Positions 1 through 6,753 of a DNA stretch of 11,487 nucleotides are shown here, in pieces. The stretch covers positions 1-11,487 of the forward strand of contig DBVJ01000021.1 in assembly GCA_002308115.1 (NCBI GenBank), written 5' to 3'. The notes beneath the pieces are model-generated. The model did not search any database. It was not told where the DNA came from and worked only from the letters and a program-made list of their open reading frames with translations. A program made the translations under genes and the position numbers. The stretch is from Lachnospiraceae bacterium UBA1267 (GTDB lineage Bacteria; Bacillota; Clostridia; Lachnospirales; Lachnospiraceae). Within the stretch, counting starts at the first letter, position 1; every line of letters starts with the position of its first letter.

Positions 1-204
1 AATCTGAAACCCGAGACCATCCTGGAAGTCTTCCTGAGAGAGAACGAAGGGGCGCTTCCGGACTCCGCGGCCCTTTCGAAACCGATGGAAGAGATCGGGG
101 AGACGGATATCCGCATTCTCTTCGCAATCAACCGGGACGAACTCTATACGACGGAGGAAGGAAGAACCTTCTCCCTCCTGGATGCCGGAGAAAGAGATTT
201 TTAA
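1..204 (+). CDS. C-terminal end of an unrecognised protein (partial)
   Basis: An open frame enters from the left edge in frame 1 and stops at TAA 202-204, giving 67 residues of a C-terminus. The visible part is hydrophilic and acidic, with no membrane segment and no motif I recognise; it ends in LLDAGERDF. Only three bases separate its stop from the permease start, so it is almost certainly transcribed with the ABC transporter and may be translationally coupled to it. By context it could be an accessory subunit, such as an adaptor or lipoprotein of the exporter, or an unrelated upstream gene. Nothing in the visible sequence decides between these. The coding frame is well supported by the tight junction and continuous reading; the function is unknown. 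Confidence 0.65.
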   Translation, partial: NLKPETILEVFLRENEGALPDSAALSKPMEEIGETDIRILFAINRDELYTTEEGRTFSLLDAGERDF

Positions 205-207
205 ACC

Positions 208-3201
208 ATGTTCGGCTATTCTTTGAAAAGCATATTGCGGACACCGGTGAAGACCATCCTCTTCATCATACTGGTGGCTGCCGTCACGGTCTTTTCCTGC
301 CTGGGCTTCGGCATGTGGAACGCAAGCAACGAGCTCCTCTTGAAGGCGGACCGGACCTATAAGACCTCTGCGCTCGTGGAATATGTGGACGACGGATATC
401 CTTCTTCCACGAAGTACACCGACACCATGCTCCGCACGCTGAAGACATTTGACTATTCGCTGTTGTCGGATCAGGAAGAAGTCGTCCGCTTTGACCGCCA
501 GTACGACGTCGGCGGACATGTGGAAGGCTTTAACATGGATCAGAGGACCGGCGTCTTCAGCGACTTGAATGTGCTGGTGCTCCGATACCTCTATACAACA
601 AGCCGCGGAGACATCTTCTCGATTGCAGAAGCACCGTACCTGGGGGCGGAAGCCCGTTTCTGGAGCATCAAGATCGGCATGCAGGTCGATCTGGCCTTCT
701 CCCCGGACCTCTCGGAGCCGGAAGAGGGATCGTATCAGAAGGGCCATTATTACATGGCGCACGGGCGTTTCTTCGTCAATAAAGACAATACCTACAGGTT
801 TATGGTCATGACCGGAGTGAACGAAGCGGCGCCTTCGGAAGCCGCGGAAACGCTCCGTTATCCCTTCCTGGATCTCGGGGAGAACCGGAGAGAGCGCGAA
901 ACCTGGCCGTCTTCGGCGGAATTCCTCCTTTCCCAGGCGCGTTTCTACCAGTTGTCCAATACACACATTTCCGTCCATCCCACCACGGACGTTTCACTTG
1001 CGACGCCTTTTCTTCAGCAGGAGACGCATCTTCTGGAAGGCGGCCGTTATTTTACGGAAGAAGAGTACCGGACCGGCGCGCATAAGATCATCGTCAGCCA
1101 GCGCTTCGCAAGCAATATGGAAGTGGGCATCGGGGATACAGTTCCTCTGGACCTGTACTCGGCCTTTACACTGGCGGAAGACGGGCTTTCCGGCACTTCC
1201 GATTTCTGGCCGTCGAAGCAGACATTCATTGAGAGCGGCGACTATGAGATCATCGGACTTTTCCAGAACACGGACACGCTTCTGAAGACCGTTTACATCC
1301 CGCTGTCAGCGGATGACATGCGCTTAATGAAACTGACCGCGGGCTACCAGATGGCCGTCGTGCAACTGAAGAACGGAACAGGAGACAGTTATTATGCGAA
1401 AGTGAAGCCCGGCCTTTCCGCCAACATGCGCTTCACGATCTATGATCAGGGTTATGCCGAAGCAGTCGCGCCGGTGCTTTCACTTCAGCGGACGGCGGTG
1501 CTGATCTCCCTGATCAGTCTGGCCAGCGCGCTCGCCATACTTCTTCTCTTTGCCTATATGTATGTTTCCCGCCAGAGAGAAACGGCGGGGACCATGACCG
1601 CACTCGGGACTGGACGGGCGAAGACGACCGTATATCTGTTGTCCTGCGTGCTTCTGGTCGCGTTGACCGCCGCGGTGATCGGCGTCGCGATTGGTTTTTT
1701 CCTTTCAGAACAGGTCACGCGTTTCGCCTATGAACGCGCGCTTCAGACCACCAATGTGGACCACCGTTTCAGTGCGGTCTATACCAACGTGGAAACCATC
1801 GCGCTGGAGACGGATTTCCGTCCGCATCTTGCGCCGCTTGCTCTGGTAGGGCTTTCGGTGGTTTTATCCTCGCTTCTCTTTGCCTTCATCCTGACCTTCG
1901 ACGTTTTCAAAAGGAAGAACGGAGAGAAGACGAGAAAGGCCGGGAAGCCGACACGGAAGACGGCTCCGGAAGGTTCGGATCATAGAGGAAAAGAGCCTGC
2001 AAATAAGGTCGTTTCCACCTCCCCTGCGCTGGTCTCTGTGCTTCGCGGCGGTGCGAGAAATCTGATCGTACCACTGGTTTCTCTCGTGCTTCTGGCCTTC
2101 ATCGGCCTGTTCTCCGGCGAGATCATCCATTCGGAAGACCAGATCAAGGATCTCTACGACAATTCGACAGTCATGGGCTATTACACCACGATCAGCGGCT
2201 GGCGCATCGAGAACCTTCTTTTGGACCGCGAGACGGTGCGGCCGGTCATGGAGAGCGGTTTTATTGACAAGACCTATAAGAGTTCCATGATCAAACTGGA
2301 GAGCGGATTGAAAGTCGTCTTTACGGACAGCCTCCGTTACAGTCCCGAGTTCTTCTTCGGGGATGAACCGATCGTCCAGTGGGCCCCGGGCTATGACGAG
2401 TCCATTTTCCAGGGGGACGAGGATCTTGTGCTGATCTCTCAAAAGTATGCAGAGGAGAACGGACTGAAGCCGGGAGACGATCTGGAGTTCTATTTTTACA
2501 TGATGTTCTACGGAATGAACCAGAAGGTCGAGATGCGTGCGAAGATCGTCGGTCTCTTTAACGGCGTTTCCGCCGAGGAACACGTCTATCTGCCTTTCAG
2601 CAAGTCCACCTTTACCGTCCTGGTACCCAAGTGGACCATGACCGGAATCATCATCGAAGAAGAGGAAGAGGTCGAGCTGTCCTACAGTTCACTCTGCTTC
2701 AAACTGAAGGATCTGAGGAATCTGTCCGAATTCAAGGAAGACCTCGCGCGAAGAGGATACACCTCGGTCGGCAAATTTGACCGTGCCCGGAAGTTTGTGG
2801 TCATCGAGGATACGCTTCTCAATTCTTCGGTCGCCAATCTCGAGCGCCACATCTCGTACATGAGGATCCTGTTCACCGTCACCTACCTTCTGGCTGCGGT
2901 CATCGGTTTCGTGATCTCGTACCTCGTGACCAAGAGCCGCAGAAAAGAACTGGCCATGATGAGAAGCATGGGCGCAGGGCGTATACGCACCTTCTTTGCG
3001 TTCTTCTCGGAGCAGCTTCTTCTTGCGCTTCTGGGATCGCTTTTCGGCATCGGCCTGATCGCCCTGTTCATGGGCGGCGTTTCTTCAGCCCAGTGGCTGT
3101 ATTTTGCAGGTTATTTTGTCAGCTATCTTCTCGGTATCGCGTTGTCCGTCGCCGTCATGAACCGCGTGAACGTCATGGACATCCTGACGAAAGAAGACTA
3201 A
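208..3201 (+). CDS. ABC transporter permease with two FtsX-like domains
   Basis: This 997-residue membrane protein has the layout of duplicated FtsX/MacB-type permeases. A signal-anchor-like helix at about residues 15-37 is followed by a large extracytoplasmic region of about 390 residues. A first FtsX block has helices near 430-452, 475-497 and 541-565. A basic cytoplasmic linker (about 567-605, rich in K and R) leads to a helix at 618-640. A second extracytoplasmic region of about 245 residues precedes a C-terminal FtsX block from about 886 to the end. Each FtsX block contains the coupling-helix pattern: RETAGTMTALG in the first and RKELAMMRSMGAGR in the second. It should pair with the ATPase encoded 12 bases downstream. 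Families of this type export lipids, peptides or antibiotics, or act as mechanotransmitters. The substrate cannot be read from the sequence. The Shine-Dalgarno is weak (AAAGAG at 191-196), fitting coupling to the upstream gene. An acidic run (EEEEE) near residue 817 is unusual but lies in the extracytoplasmic part. Confidence 0.93.
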   Translation: MFGYSLKSILRTPVKTILFIILVAAVTVFSCLGFGMWNASNELLLKADRTYKTSALVEYVDDGYPSSTKYTDTMLRTLKTFDYSLLSDQEEVVRFDRQYDVGGHVEGFNMDQRTGVFSDLNVLVLRYLYTTSRGDIFSIAEAPYLGAEARFWSIKIGMQVDLAFSPDLSEPEEGSYQKGHYYMAHGRFFVNKDNTYRFMVMTGVNEAAPSEAAETLRYPFLDLGENRRERETWPSSAEFLLSQARFYQLSNTHISVHPTTDVSLATPFLQQETHLLEGGRYFTEEEYRTGAHKIIVSQRFASNMEVGIGDTVPLDLYSAFTLAEDGLSGTSDFWPSKQTFIESGDYEIIGLFQNTDTLLKTVYIPLSADDMRLMKLTAGYQMAVVQLKNGTGDSYYAKVKPGLSANMRFTIYDQGYAEAVAPVLSLQRTAVLISLISLASALAILLLFAYMYVSRQRETAGTMTALGTGRAKTTVYLLSCVLLVALTAAVIGVAIGFFLSEQVTRFAYERALQTTNVDHRFSAVYTNVETIALETDFRPHLAPLALVGLSVVLSSLLFAFILTFDVFKRKNGEKTRKAGKPTRKTAPEGSDHRGKEPANKVVSTSPALVSVLRGGARNLIVPLVSLVLLAFIGLFSGEIIHSEDQIKDLYDNSTVMGYYTTISGWRIENLLLDRETVRPVMESGFIDKTYKSSMIKLESGLKVVFTDSLRYSPEFFFGDEPIVQWAPGYDESIFQGDEDLVLISQKYAEENGLKPGDDLEFYFYMMFYGMNQKVEMRAKIVGLFNGVSAEEHVYLPFSKSTFTVLVPKWTMTGIIIEEEEEVELSYSSLCFKLKDLRNLSEFKEDLARRGYTSVGKFDRARKFVVIEDTLLNSSVANLERHISYMRILFTVTYLLAAVIGFVISYLVTKSRRKELAMMRSMGAGRIRTFFAFFSEQLLLALLGSLFGIGLIALFMGGVSSAQWLYFAGYFVSYLLGIALSVAVMNRVNVMDILTKED

Positions 3202-3202
3202 A

Positions 3203-3207
3203 AGGAG
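3203..3207 (+). promoter_or_regulatory. Shine-Dalgarno of the ABC ATPase gene
   Basis: AGGAG lies six bases before ATG 3214, immediately after the permease stop codon. It fixes the ATPase start and gives that gene its own strong initiation site, unlike the weakly initiated permease. Confidence 0.8.
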
Positions 3208-3213
3208 TGTGAA

Positions 3214-3936
3214 ATGAGCATTCTGGAACTGAAAAATGTCTCTTATATCTACAAGAACAGATACCAGAGCGTGACCGCCGTGGACCATGTGAGCTACAGC
3301 TTCGAGACCGGCAAAGTCTATGCGCTCGTCGGAAAGTCCGGAAGCGGCAAGACGACGCTTCTTTCGATGCTGTCCGGACTGGACCTTCCGACCGAAGGAG
3401 AAGTCCTCTATGAAGGCGTTTCCACGGAGAAAATGAACCGGGACCGCTATAGACGCGAAGACGTGGCCGTGATCTATCAGGGCTTCAACCTGTTCCCGCT
3501 CATGACCGTGCAGGAAAACGTCATGTATCCGGTCCGGCTTCAGGGGAAGAGCCGGGAGGAAGCGAAGAAGACCGCTTCTCTGATGCTGGAGAAAGTCGGG
3601 CTTACCCCGCAGCAGGCGAGACGCTTCCCGTCCATGCTTTCAGGGGGTGAACAGCAGCGCGTCGCCATCGCCCGCGCACTGGCGGCGAATTCCCGCGTGA
3701 TCCTCGCGGACGAACCCACCGGCAATCTTGACGTCGGCAATTCCAGGAACATCGCCGAGATCCTTGTAAGCCTCGCACACGAAATGGATTACTGCGTCAT
3801 CATCGTGACCCATGACCTCGGCGTGGCGGCGCTTTCGGACGTTCAGGTCCGGATGCGGGACGGAAGACTTCTAAAAGAGGGCGAGGAACTGGAAAAGAGC
3901 CCGGAAAAGCCTGAAAATGTCAAAGAAAACGCTTGA
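3214..3936 (+). CDS. ABC transporter ATP-binding protein, LolD/MacB type
   Basis: This 240-residue cytoplasmic ATPase should power the adjacent FtsX-type permease. All nucleotide-binding motifs are intact: Walker A GKSGSGKT at residues 40-47, Q-loop Gln89 in [10 protein letters not shown], signature LSGGEQQ at 142-148, Walker B VILADEP at 162-168 followed by TGNLD, and H-loop His200 in VTHD. The TGNLD form and the FNLFP Q-loop are typical of the LolD/MacB/FtsE branch. Length is close to the usual 220-240 residues. The last 20 or so residues are a charged Lys/Glu tail. The gene begins 12 bases after the permease stop. Its TGA stop lies inside the -35 box of the rplU promoter. I see no terminator after it, so ABC transcripts may continue into the ribosomal unit. 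Substrate unknown. Confidence 0.95.
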   Translation: MSILELKNVSYIYKNRYQSVTAVDHVSYSFETGKVYALVGKSGSGKTTLLSMLSGLDLPTEGEVLYEGVSTEKMNRDRYRREDVAVIYQGFNLFPLMTVQENVMYPVRLQGKSREEAKKTASLMLEKVGLTPQQARRFPSMLSGGEQQRVAIARALAANSRVILADEPTGNLDVGNSRNIAEILVSLAHEMDYCVIIVTHDLGVAALSDVQVRMRDGRLLKEGEELEKSPEKPENVKENA

Positions 3937-3961
3937 CAAAGTCCATCCCATTTAGTAGATT
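3933..3961 (+). promoter_or_regulatory. Sigma-A type promoter for rplU-prp-rpmA
   Basis: A perfect -35 hexamer TTGACA (3933-3938) is followed after 17 bases by TAGATT (3956-3961), which matches four of six consensus -10 positions. Predicted initiation is near 3967-3970, about 95 bases before the L21 start codon. The -35 box overlaps the ATPase stop codon TGA (3934-3936). Position ahead of a ribosomal protein unit supports the call; no experimental start is available. Confidence 0.72.
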
Positions 3962-3965
3962 TACC

Positions 3966-4063
3966 GAGTATGCCGCACAGTGGGGCCGCAAGCGTCTTAT
4001 GATGCAGAAATGCATGGAAAGACCGCCGAAGCTGGCGAGTAAATGATAAGGAGGTCCTTCATT
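3966..4063 (+). ncRNA. Probable L21 leader RNA (structured 5' UTR of rplU)
   Basis: The roughly 95-base leader contains nested hairpins. One arm pairs GTCTT (3994-3998) with AAGAC (4019-4023) and is capped by ATGCA (4002-4006) and TGCAT (4011-4015) closing a GAAA loop. A second hairpin pairs CGCC (4024-4027) with GGCG (4034-4037). The 5' part holds a GC-rich segment with GCCGCACAGTGGGG. Position and style fit the L21 leader family known upstream of rplU in Bacillota, thought to mediate autoregulation by L21. I assign the family from memory and location, without a covariance-model search. There is no U-tract after the hairpins, so if regulatory it more likely acts on translation. Confidence 0.6.
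4049..4054 (+). promoter_or_regulatory. Shine-Dalgarno of rplU
   Basis: AGGAGG ends nine bases before ATG 4064 and decides that start over the in-frame ATG at 4043, which lies upstream of this site. The sequence lies in the self-complementary stretch AAGGAGGTCCTT (4048-4059). Confidence 0.85.
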
Positions 4064-4372
4064 ATGTATGCTATCATCGCCACAGGCGGAAAGCAGTACA
4101 GGGTCGAAGAAGGCGATATCATTCGGGTCGAGAAACTGGAACTCAGTGAAAATGATTCCTATACCTTTGATCAGGTCCTGGCACTGAACGACGGAAGCCT
4201 GAAGCTCGGCAATCCGACGGTCGAAGGCGCCACGGTCAGCGCGACGTCTCTCGGAAACGGACGTGCGAAGAAAGTCGTCGTTTACCGTTACAAGTCCAAA
4301 AAGGGCTATCACAAGAAGAACGGTCATCGTCAGGCTTACACGGAAGTCCGTATCGACAAGATCAATGCCTGA
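4064..4372 (+). CDS. rplU: 50S ribosomal protein L21
   Basis: L21 binds 23S rRNA in the large subunit. The 102-residue product equals the usual length of bacterial L21. It opens with MYAIIATGGKQYRVEEGD, the conserved N-terminus, and closes with a basic segment (KSKKGYHKKNGHRQAYTEVR, residues 78-97) matching the family's rRNA-binding C-terminus. An in-frame ATG at 4043 would add seven residues, but it precedes the Shine-Dalgarno, and the conserved protein begins at 4064. Rpl21 heads a three-gene unit with prp and rpmA. Regulation is probably through the leader RNA just upstream. Confidence 0.97.
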   Translation: MYAIIATGGKQYRVEEGDIIRVEKLELSENDSYTFDQVLALNDGSLKLGNPTVEGATVSATSLGNGRAKKVVVYRYKSKKGYHKKNGHRQAYTEVRIDKINA

Positions 4373-4383
4373 TCAAACTTGAA

Positions 4384-4713
4384 ATGATTGAAGTAACACT
4401 TCTAAGGAACAACGGAAGGCTCTACGGATTTGAAGTCCTCGGACATGCGGATTATGCGCCCGAAGGACAGGAAGACATCCTCTGCGCGGCAGTTTCGGTA
4501 CTGACCGAGAACACGGTGAATTCCATTGAACGTCTGACAGGAGACATTCCTGTCCGCGAGGAGATCCGGGAGGAAGACGGTTATCTGTACTTCGAACTTC
4601 CGAAAGATTGTTCCGACAATGCTCAGCTTCTCTTACAGTCCATGGTCTACGGACTGACCGATATACAAGCCGGTTATGAGAAGCATCTGACCATCCGATC
4701 GAAGGAGGAATAA
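4384..4713 (+). CDS. prp: Ribosomal-processing cysteine protease Prp
   Basis: Prp (YsxB family) removes the N-terminal extension of ribosomal protein L27 in Bacillota and some related phyla. The 109-residue product has the expected small size. The catalytic pair is visible: His21 in the GHAD motif and Cys34 in EDILCAAVS, spaced as in the characterised S. aureus enzyme. The gene sits in its diagnostic position between rplU and rpmA, 11 bases after L21. No good Shine-Dalgarno precedes ATG 4384, so translation probably depends on coupling to rplU, which would keep the protease at low stoichiometry relative to its ribosomal substrate. The substrate site is present in the next gene. Confidence 0.93.
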   Translation: MIEVTLLRNNGRLYGFEVLGHADYAPEGQEDILCAAVSVLTENTVNSIERLTGDIPVREEIREEDGYLYFELPKDCSDNAQLLLQSMVYGLTDIQAGYEKHLTIRSKEE

Positions 4714-4716
4714 GAC

Positions 4717-5025
4717 ATGCTCACGTTAAATCTTCAGCTGTTCGCTCACAAGAAGGGCGTCGGCTCCACGAAGAACGGCCGTGACTCCGAGGCGAAGCGT
4801 CTTGGCGCGAAGCGTGCAGACGGACAGTTCGTCAAGGCCGGCAATGTTCTTTACAGACAGCGCGGTACGCACATCCATCCCGGCGTCAATGTCGGTCTCG
4901 GCGGTGATGATACCCTCTTTGCTCTGAAGGACGGCGTTGTCCGTTTCGAACGTCTCGGCAGAGACCGTAAGCAGTGCTCGGTCTACGAAGTCCAGGCTTC
5001 GGAAGAGACAGTCGCGGAAGAGTGA
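4717..5025 (+). CDS. rpmA: 50S ribosomal protein L27 with cleavable N-terminal extension
   Basis: L27 reaches toward the peptidyl transferase centre through its N-terminal tail. The 102-residue product begins [20 protein letters not shown]. Residues 1-9 are the extension typical of Bacillota, and residues from Ala10 ([15 protein letters not shown]) form the mature N-terminus seen in other bacteria. From the known S. aureus site (cleavage between Phe9 and Ala10) Prp should cut after LQLF. The core [15 protein letters not shown] and GGDDTLFAL motifs are intact. A strong AAGGAGG (4702-4708) precedes the start, inside the end of prp. The C-terminus is an acidic tail. A terminator follows 16 bases after the stop. 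Confidence 0.97.
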   Translation: MLTLNLQLFAHKKGVGSTKNGRDSEAKRLGAKRADGQFVKAGNVLYRQRGTHIHPGVNVGLGGDDTLFALKDGVVRFERLGRDRKQCSVYEVQASEETVAEE

Positions 5026-5041
5026 CCCAGTACGGTCAAAG

Positions 5042-5073
5042 GAGAGGCCCCCGAGGGGCCTCTCTCTTGTTTT
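5042..5073 (+). terminator. Rho-independent terminator after rpmA
   Basis: A perfect 10-bp stem, GAGAGGCCCC (5042-5051) with GGGGCCTCTC (5055-5064), closes a 3-base CGA loop and is followed by a T-rich run (TCTTGTTTT, 5065-5073). It lies between rpmA and obg, only 19 bases before the obg start codon, so it should end much of the L21/L27 transcript. Confidence 0.88.
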
Positions 5074-5080
5074 AAAAGGT

Positions 5081-5088
5081 AAGGAAAG
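5081..5088 (+). promoter_or_regulatory. Shine-Dalgarno of obg
   Basis: AAGGAAAG lies four bases before ATG 5093. The frame stays open upstream for 52 more codons through the terminator and into rpmA, so this site and protein conservation are what fix the start. Confidence 0.65.
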
Positions 5089-5092
5089 AATT

Positions 5093-6382
5093 ATGTTCGC
5101 AGACCACGCAACCATTTTCATCAGATCCGGCAAAGGCGGAGACGGACACGTCTCGTTCCGCCGCGAGCTTTTCGTGGCTGCGGGCGGCCCTGACGGCGGA
5201 GACGGCGGCAAGGGCGGCGACGTCATTTTCCAGGTGGAAAGCGGCATGAACACCCTCGGCGACTTCCGTCACAAGCGGAAATACTCGGCCGGTGACGGCG
5301 AAGAGGGCGGCAAGCGGAAAATGCATGGAAAGAGCGGGGAAGACCTCGTGATCCGTGTGCCCGAAGGCACGATCATCCGGGACAAGGCTTCCGGGAAAGT
5401 GATCGCCGACATGTCCGGAGAGAACAGGCGCGTGACGGTGCTGACGGGCGGCAAAGGCGGCGTCGGCAACATGCATTTTGCGACGTCTACGATGCAGGTG
5501 CCGAAATACGCGAAGCCCGGCCAGCCGGCCAAGGAGCTGACAGTTGATCTGGAACTCAAGGTCATCGCGGACGTCGGTCTTGTGGGCTTTCCCTCTGTCG
5601 GGAAGTCTTCTCTGATCACAGCCTGCTCTAACGCACGGCCGGAGATCGCAGCCTATCCGTTCACGACACTGACGCCGGTTCTGGGCGTTGTGGATTTCGG
5701 CGACGGACAGGGCTTTGTCATGGCGGACATCCCGGGCGTCATCGAAGGCGCTTCGGAAGGCATCGGCCTCGGCATCGATTTCCTCAGGCACGTGGAGCGC
5801 TGCAAGCTGCTCCTTCATGTCGTGGACGTTGCCGGCACGGACGGCAGAGATCCGATGGACGACATCCGGGTCATCGACACGGAACTTCAGAAATTCAGCG
5901 AAGAGCTTGCGAAGAAGCCACAGATCCTGGTCCTCAACAAGATCGACAGCCTCCAGGCGGAGGAAGGGGAAGAGGATCCGGTGGAGAAGATCCGCAAAGC
6001 TTATGAAACGGATGAACGTCCGGTGTTTCTGATCTCCGCCGTGACGCATGAAGGCATCCGGGAACTGCTTCAGTATGTGATGAAGCGGCTTTCGGAAATG
6101 CCCCGCGAGATCACGACCTATCCTGCGGAATTCGAGTATGAGTACGACAAAGGCGCGGACCTTCCCTTTACGGTCGAGAAGACCGCGGAGGGCGAGTTCA
6201 AGGTCGAAGGGCCCCGGATCGAGAAAATGCTGGGTTATACAAATCTGGATTCCGAGAAGGGTTTCCAGTTCTTCCAACAGTTCATCGTGAAGAGCGGCAT
6301 CCAGAAACAGTTAGAGGACCTCGGCATCGAGGAAGGCGATACCGTCCGCATGTACGGACACAGTTTCGAATTCTACCGCTGA
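5093..6382 (+). CDS. obg: GTPase Obg (CgtA)
   Basis: Obg is an essential GTPase for late 50S subunit assembly that also binds ppGpp and links growth to stress. The 429-residue product matches the length of B. subtilis Obg. The glycine-rich Obg fold covers about residues 1-158. The G domain follows with G1 GFPSVGKSS (165-173), G2 FTTL (190-193), G3 DIPG (212-215), G4 NKID (282-285) and G5 SAV (315-317). A C-terminal OCT domain occupies about 345-429 and ends in HSFEFYR. All GTP-binding motifs are intact. The chosen start gives MFADHATIFI, the conserved N-terminus. The gene follows a strong terminator at short distance, with no promoter visible in between, so it may depend on read-through or on a promoter inside rpmA. 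Confidence 0.97.
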   Translation: MFADHATIFIRSGKGGDGHVSFRRELFVAAGGPDGGDGGKGGDVIFQVESGMNTLGDFRHKRKYSAGDGEEGGKRKMHGKSGEDLVIRVPEGTIIRDKASGKVIADMSGENRRVTVLTGGKGGVGNMHFATSTMQVPKYAKPGQPAKELTVDLELKVIADVGLVGFPSVGKSSLITACSNARPEIAAYPFTTLTPVLGVVDFGDGQGFVMADIPGVIEGASEGIGLGIDFLRHVERCKLLLHVVDVAGTDGRDPMDDIRVIDTELQKFSEELAKKPQILVLNKIDSLQAEEGEEDPVEKIRKAYETDERPVFLISAVTHEGIRELLQYVMKRLSEMPREITTYPAEFEYEYDKGADLPFTVEKTAEGEFKVEGPRIEKMLGYTNLDSEKGFQFFQQFIVKSGIQKQLEDLGIEEGDTVRMYGHSFEFYR

Positions 6383-6413
6383 GCCCGGTCAGTGAAAGAT
6401 ATAAGGAAAAGAA

Positions 6414-6746
6414 ATGACCAGTAAAGAAAGAGCGGCCTTAAGAGGGCTTGCCATGAAACTGAAACCGATGGTGAACATCGGAAACCAGGGCCTTTCGGAA
6501 GGCGCGCTTGACGCGGTCCGGGAGGCGCTTGAAGCCAATGAGCTTTTGAAGATCAACGTCCTGAAGAACTGCATGGAAGAGCCGTATGATCTTGCGGACC
6601 AGCTTTCTCAAGGAACGCGGAGCGACATCGTATCCGTCATCGGACGGAAGATCGTGCTCTATAAAGTGGCGGATAAGCCCGAGAACCGGAAGCTTGTCCT
6701 TAAGGAGCTCATGAAATCCAAAAACAGCGCCAAAAAGGACGCTTAA
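6414..6746 (+). CDS. yhbY: YhbY-family CRM-domain RNA-binding protein
   Basis: YhbY (YqeI in Bacillus) is a small CRM-domain protein associated with pre-50S particles. The 110-residue product carries the CRM features: GNQG at residues 23-26, corresponding to the GxxG RNA-binding loop, and the conserved segment IGRKIVLYK at 76-84. A basic tail (about 100-108) extends slightly past the usual length of 95-100. AAGGAAAAG (6403-6411) lies just before ATG 6414. It starts 31 bases after obg and fits a large-subunit assembly role. Confidence 0.93.
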   Translation: MTSKERAALRGLAMKLKPMVNIGNQGLSEGALDAVREALEANELLKINVLKNCMEEPYDLADQLSQGTRSDIVSVIGRKIVLYKVADKPENRKLVLKELMKSKNSAKKDA

Positions 6747-6753
6747 AGGCCGA

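Noticed and set aside
2264..2291. TTGACA with a CATGAT-like hexamer inside the permease gene
   Set aside because: The -10 match is poor, the site lies in the middle of a long coding region, and no downstream gene start would make use of it.
4937..5092. In-frame N-terminal extension of Obg by 52 codons
   Set aside because: It would start inside rpmA and read through the terminator; Obg proteins begin at the residue encoded at 5093, which also has a ribosome site.
5072..6277. Long open frame (401 codons) on the - strand opposite obg
   Set aside because: It lies wholly opposite an intact, well-conserved GTPase gene, has a low-complexity His/Arg/Asp-rich translation, and has no family resemblance. 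It is an antisense shadow.
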